DNA of 64,000 bases. Origin: Caldicellulosiruptoraceae bacterium PP1 (GTDB lineage: Bacteria; Bacillota; Thermoanaerobacteria; Caldicellulosiruptorales; Caldicellulosiruptoraceae). Each line of letters starts with the position of its first letter. The first letter of the stretch is position 1. Location of the stretch: contig JBGGOQ010000002.1 of assembly GCA_041320695.1 (NCBI GenBank), forward strand, positions 209,618 to 273,617. Direction: 5' to 3'. The translations under genes were made by a program, and so were the position numbers. The notes beneath the pieces are model-generated. The model ran no database searches. It had not been told where the DNA came from and was given only the letters and a program-made list of their open reading frames with translations. Positions 61,207-64,000 of the stretch are shown in pieces.

Positions 61207-63474
61207 TCATTTAATAATTACAAATTTACTGTTCAGGCTTATAAGACCGTATAAAATTCCCCCTGCAAGCATAGCAAAAGTAAATCCAAGTTCCATTGAT
61301 AGCATAATTGATAAAACTGACCCCACAACTGACATTACACCATTAAGTCCCCACATCACAGCAATTACATTGCTTTTCTTTTTATATTCACTTAACATCT
61401 TAATACCTCTTGGGAATGGCATTCCCATAAAAAAGCCTTGAATCATAACTAAAATTGCTGAAATAAGTATTTTATTAGTCAAGCTAAAATCAGAGGTTAT
61501 TTTGAATATTAAATTAAGCAAGCTTAGCAATACTATATTTATTACCATAACCAAAAAAGCAGGCAAATATATCTTCTTAGACAAATTATTAAATACTCCT
61601 GAATTGCTAAAATATGCCCCTATACCACTGCCAATCAAAAGTCCAGCAAGTATATAATTAAAAGCAAGTATCGGATGCCCTAAGTACAGGATAAATTTTT
61701 GAATAAGCGGAATTTCAATTAACATATAACCTATTCCTAATCCACTAAAATATAAAGATGGTTTGAAAATGTTTTCTTTAGATATTATTGGTGTAAACAA
61801 TATTAAACTCCCAAAAAGCACAATAAGAAGAACTATTATCAACACAGGTGAAATTCCTTTACTGAAGTCATAAAAATATGGTTTGTCGTCAGTCGCAGGT
61901 GTTGTATCAATCAAAAATCCTTCTTCAAATTGTTTCAAACTTAGGTGTCCTTTGTTTATATGGTAGAGCGGGCCTTTATCTATAACATTTGGAATATAAA
62001 GTGGAATAATTTTTCCCTTCGCTGCTGTTTCTTTTAATTTCTTGCTCTCAGAATACGAAAAAGGTATGTTTTTTACAACAACTAATGGATAGTGAATATG
62101 TTCGCTGCCATGCATAGGTTCTACTTTTTCGGCAAAAATGGCTACGTATTTTGAAACATCCTTAACTGCTATACCATTTTTATTTAATGTACGAAGAATA
62201 GTTACTATCAATTTGGTCATATCCTCTTCATCATGAGTTAAAAAAGCAATTTTACCGTTTCTTGTTAGATGTTTCATATAATCTTCAAGAGCTTCAATTG
62301 TAAACAAATAGTTTTCTGAAAGTGCGTATCCTATATTTTGTGATGCATTTGTCATAACCAATGATAAAAATATGACATCGTATTTATCCTTAGATTTCCT
62401 TATAAAGTTTCTGCCATCTTCTCCAAAAATTTTTACTTCTGGTCTGTTGTAAATATCTCCATTAAATTCTTTAAAGTGTTTTACTGCCTCAATACTCGAT
62501 GTGTTTATTTCTACTCCTGTTATATTTCTGCTATTTCCAGCCAGTGCATATAAAATATCCCTTCCTCCACCTGGACCCACTATCAATGTTTTATAATTGT
62601 TTCCAAAAGAAAAAGGCAAATACTCAATATTATCTTTGTATTTATTTAAACTACTTTTTTTACCATCAAATCTGTACATAGGTGCATTAGCAGTTCCATC
62701 AATTGTCACTATCATTTCATCATTGTTGCCTTCTATTTTAACAACATCTGTTCGTGAAAATGCATTCCATTTGGTATATACAATCTCAGCCTTTTGGTTT
62801 GGTTTAGCAATATTACCAAGTGTTTTTGTTTTGTTTGTTATAAATCCAATGAAATTTTGTTCAATTGAATATACATATTTGTTTGGAATAAAAAGACCAA
62901 TCAAAAAAAGAGTTAATACTACAATACTAACTAGCATTTTCTTTTTGTACTGGATGGCAAGGAGCAATGAAGCTATAACCGAAATAATACAAATCAAAAT
63001 CACAGATCTATATATTCCAAGATTGTTTAACGAAAGAAACACAATTATGCTGCCAAATCCTGATCCTATGAGGTCAGCAAAATATAGCTTGTCACTTATT
63101 GCCCCAAACTCTTCAAATACGGTGGAGAAGAAGTAGCCACCAATAATAAAAGGTAAAGTAGCCAAAGCTAGGTAAATTAATAAATTATTTTGGAATGGTA
63201 ATGTATATATAATTCCCAAAGAAAATATGTAAGAGATAGAAAGAATAAAAAGAATTTTATATAGGGAGCGAATATTAAAGTCACCTTTTTTTTGATGCTG
63301 ATTGTAAGCAATTATTCCACCTATTCCGAGGCCCAATACAGCAAATGATGTAATTAAAAAAGTATAATGATACCAAAATAATGCAGAATATATTCGATTT
63401 AATATGATCTGATATATAAATAATGAAACTGATACTAAACTTATGCTAAATAAAATCACTTTTTTTTCCTCCAT
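61207..63474 (-). CDS. Membrane protein fused to spermidine-synthase-like domain
   Basis: 755 residues. Residues 1-200 have about six transmembrane helices; residues 280-450 form a spermidine synthase/methyltransferase fold with LIVGPGGGRDILYAL, GVEINTSSIEAVKHF, FGEDGRNFIRKSKDKYDVIFLSL and NYLFTIEALEDYMKHL; about six helices follow to the C-terminus. The GGGRD and GVEI motifs bind the nucleoside part of decarboxylated SAM or SAM. The fusion is a known but uncharacterised type of spermine-synthase-like membrane protein. Product unknown. In an operon with a His-rich protein and a broken CcdA-like gene. Confidence 0.85.
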   Translation of the reverse strand: MEEKKVILFSISLVSVSLFIYQIILNRIYSALFWYHYTFLITSFAVLGLGIGGIIAYNQHQKKGDFNIRSLYKILFILSISYIFSLGIIYTLPFQNNLLIYLALATLPFIIGGYFFSTVFEEFGAISDKLYFADLIGSGFGSIIVFLSLNNLGIYRSVILICIISVIASLLLAIQYKKKMLVSIVVLTLFLIGLFIPNKYVYSIEQNFIGFITNKTKTLGNIAKPNQKAEIVYTKWNAFSRTDVVKIEGNNDEMIVTIDGTANAPMYRFDGKKSSLNKYKDNIEYLPFSFGNNYKTLIVGPGGGRDILYALAGNSRNITGVEINTSSIEAVKHFKEFNGDIYNRPEVKIFGEDGRNFIRKSKDKYDVIFLSLVMTNASQNIGYALSENYLFTIEALEDYMKHLTRNGKIAFLTHDEEDMTKLIVTILRTLNKNGIAVKDVSKYVAIFAEKVEPMHGSEHIHYPLVVVKNIPFSYSESKKLKETAAKGKIIPLYIPNVIDKGPLYHINKGHLSLKQFEEGFLIDTTPATDDKPYFYDFSKGISPVLIIVLLIVLFGSLILFTPIISKENIFKPSLYFSGLGIGYMLIEIPLIQKFILYLGHPILAFNYILAGLLIGSGIGAYFSNSGVFNNLSKKIYLPAFLVMVINIVLLSLLNLIFKITSDFSLTNKILISAILVMIQGFFMGMPFPRGIKMLSEYKKKSNVIAVMWGLNGVMSVVGSVLSIMLSMELGFTFAMLAGGILYGLISLNSKFVIIK

Positions 63475-63495
63475 TTTTATAACTTTCTTTATTTG

Positions 63496-63740
63496 CTACA
63501 TTCCAAATGGTACTTTATATGGCACAATTCTACTTAAGAATGCTGTTAAATCCTGAATCTTATACAAAAACATTATAATGCCAAGAAAAATAAGACTAAT
63601 TCCTGCGATTGCTGATATAGCATTTTGAATTTTTTTATTCTTTTTTTATAACACTAATTGCCATGGGTAAATAGTAATCTACGAGCAAATATGGTATTGC
63701 AAGACCTAACAAAAATGAAGTTCTATATATTTCAAATCTC
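63496..63740 (-). pseudogene. CcdA-like cytochrome biogenesis membrane protein, frameshifted remnant
   Basis: On the minus strand, FLLGLAIPYLLVDYYLPMAI and SVIKKE end in a stop, while a different frame, offset by one base at a run of A7GAATA7, continues KIQNAISAIAGISLIFLGII and then LTAFLSRIVPYKVPFGM. Together they make the last two helices of a CcdA/DsbD-like protein. The frame is also closed upstream near 63740. Either a decayed gene or an error in the A-tract. Confidence 0.6.
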
Positions 63741-63847
63741 TAGTTGATACACCAGTTATTAACGAAAAATGTACACTGATCATAGGTAGTATATAGGAAG
63801 ATAAGAAAGAGGTTACATCTTCTATAAAATACATTATATGGTTCAAC

Positions 63848-64000
63848 CTAATTCAAAAACTTACTATTCCATCTATATATTCTTGATTTTGCTCCTCCAA
63901 TATTACGTAATTCTAATTGTATATATTTAGTATTGGATGTAATAAGTTTTTTGCCATTTGATTTTTTTGGTATTTTAATAAATGCTGTTACATGATGACC
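63848..64000 (-). CDS. Partial gene of unknown function (C-terminal 50 residues)
   Basis: The frame is open from the right edge of the window: GHHVTAFIKIPKKSNGKKLI, ending ...IYRWNSKFLN. No stop or frameshift within the 50 residues. Not identified. It heads toward the CcdA-like remnant and may belong to the same operon. Confidence 0.5.
   Translation of the reverse strand, partial: GHHVTAFIKIPKKSNGKKLITSNTKYIQLELRNIGGAKSRIYRWNSKFLN

Noticed and set aside
62597-63136. 179-codon + strand frame inside the spermidine-synthase fusion
   Set aside because: Antisense shadow; the minus-strand gene shows SAM-fold motifs and membrane helices here.

Overview
This window is low-GC, densely coded DNA from a spore-forming member of the Clostridia (Bacillota). 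The support is spoIVA, the two-gene SufC-SufB minimal Fe-S system, a Na+-pumping oxaloacetate decarboxylase, ferredoxin-like aldo/keto reductases, a c-di-AMP receptor protein, GTG/TTG starts with strong GGAGG-type ribosome sites, and several plant cell-wall hydrolases. The genus cannot be fixed from this sequence alone. No CRISPR array, rRNA or intact insertion sequence was seen.

Layout. 1-4.8 kb: polysaccharide-degrading cluster (two tandem GH5 subfamily-4-like glucanases with X2 and CBM46-like modules, then a secreted GH44 glucanase). 5-6.6 kb: ABC exporter pair. 6.7-13.3 kb: leuS, then a tight operon of DUF1284, birA, folP, DUF3006, folK and an SDR enzyme. 13.4-15.2 kb: two unusual repeat/surface-type proteins (DUF6385-like and DNRLRE-like). 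15.2-20 kb: an HTH/amphi-Trp-like regulator with an MFS transporter, convergent to hisS-aspS. 20-27.7 kb: lepB, an AdhR-like merR with a 4Fe-4S aldo/keto reductase, a flavin reductase, degV, an XPD-like helicase with a nuclease domain, an SRAP (YedK/HMCES) protein and a 53-residue zinc-ribbon gene. 27.8-39.3 kb: a glycoside uptake and breakdown locus (LacI regulator, binding protein, two permeases, AraC regulator, ThuA, Gfo/Idh dehydrogenase, GH3 enzyme) followed by an MFS transporter.

39.5-42.9 kb: oxaloacetate decarboxylase operon (oadA, oadG, separate biotin carrier, oadB) behind a Rex-like site; BirA encoded at 9.7 kb is the natural ligase for its biotin carrier. 43-46.3 kb: diguanylate cyclase, DUF554, TSCPD protein and a second 4Fe-4S aldo/keto reductase. 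46.5-50.6 kb: sufB-sufC with a DUF134 regulator, c-di-AMP receptor, a thioredoxin-reductase-like enzyme behind a CsoR-like palindrome, and FmdB. 50.8-57.4 kb: spoIVA, a phosphodiester-glycosidase-type secreted protein, ttcA, a protein made almost entirely of Gly-Arg-x-Gly-Gly repeats, and a secreted protein of unknown function. 57.5-58.1 kb: five tRNA genes (Pro, Tyr, Thr, Lys, Arg). 58.2-64 kb: a more worn accessory region with Uma2, fragments of an excisionase-like and a primase zinc-finger-like gene, an MFS exporter, a membrane protein fused to a spermidine-synthase fold, a His-rich small membrane protein, and a frameshifted CcdA-like gene.

How the parts fit (inference): secreted GH44 and possibly the GH5 enzymes cut beta-glucans outside or at the cell; the ABC importer takes up oligosaccharides; ThuA, Gfo/Idh and GH3 process them inside; the decarboxylase couples fermentation to a sodium gradient. 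A near-identical 18-base arm (AGAACCGTCCCC plus GTTGGC, or its complement) occurs three times as a dispersed REP-like repeat.
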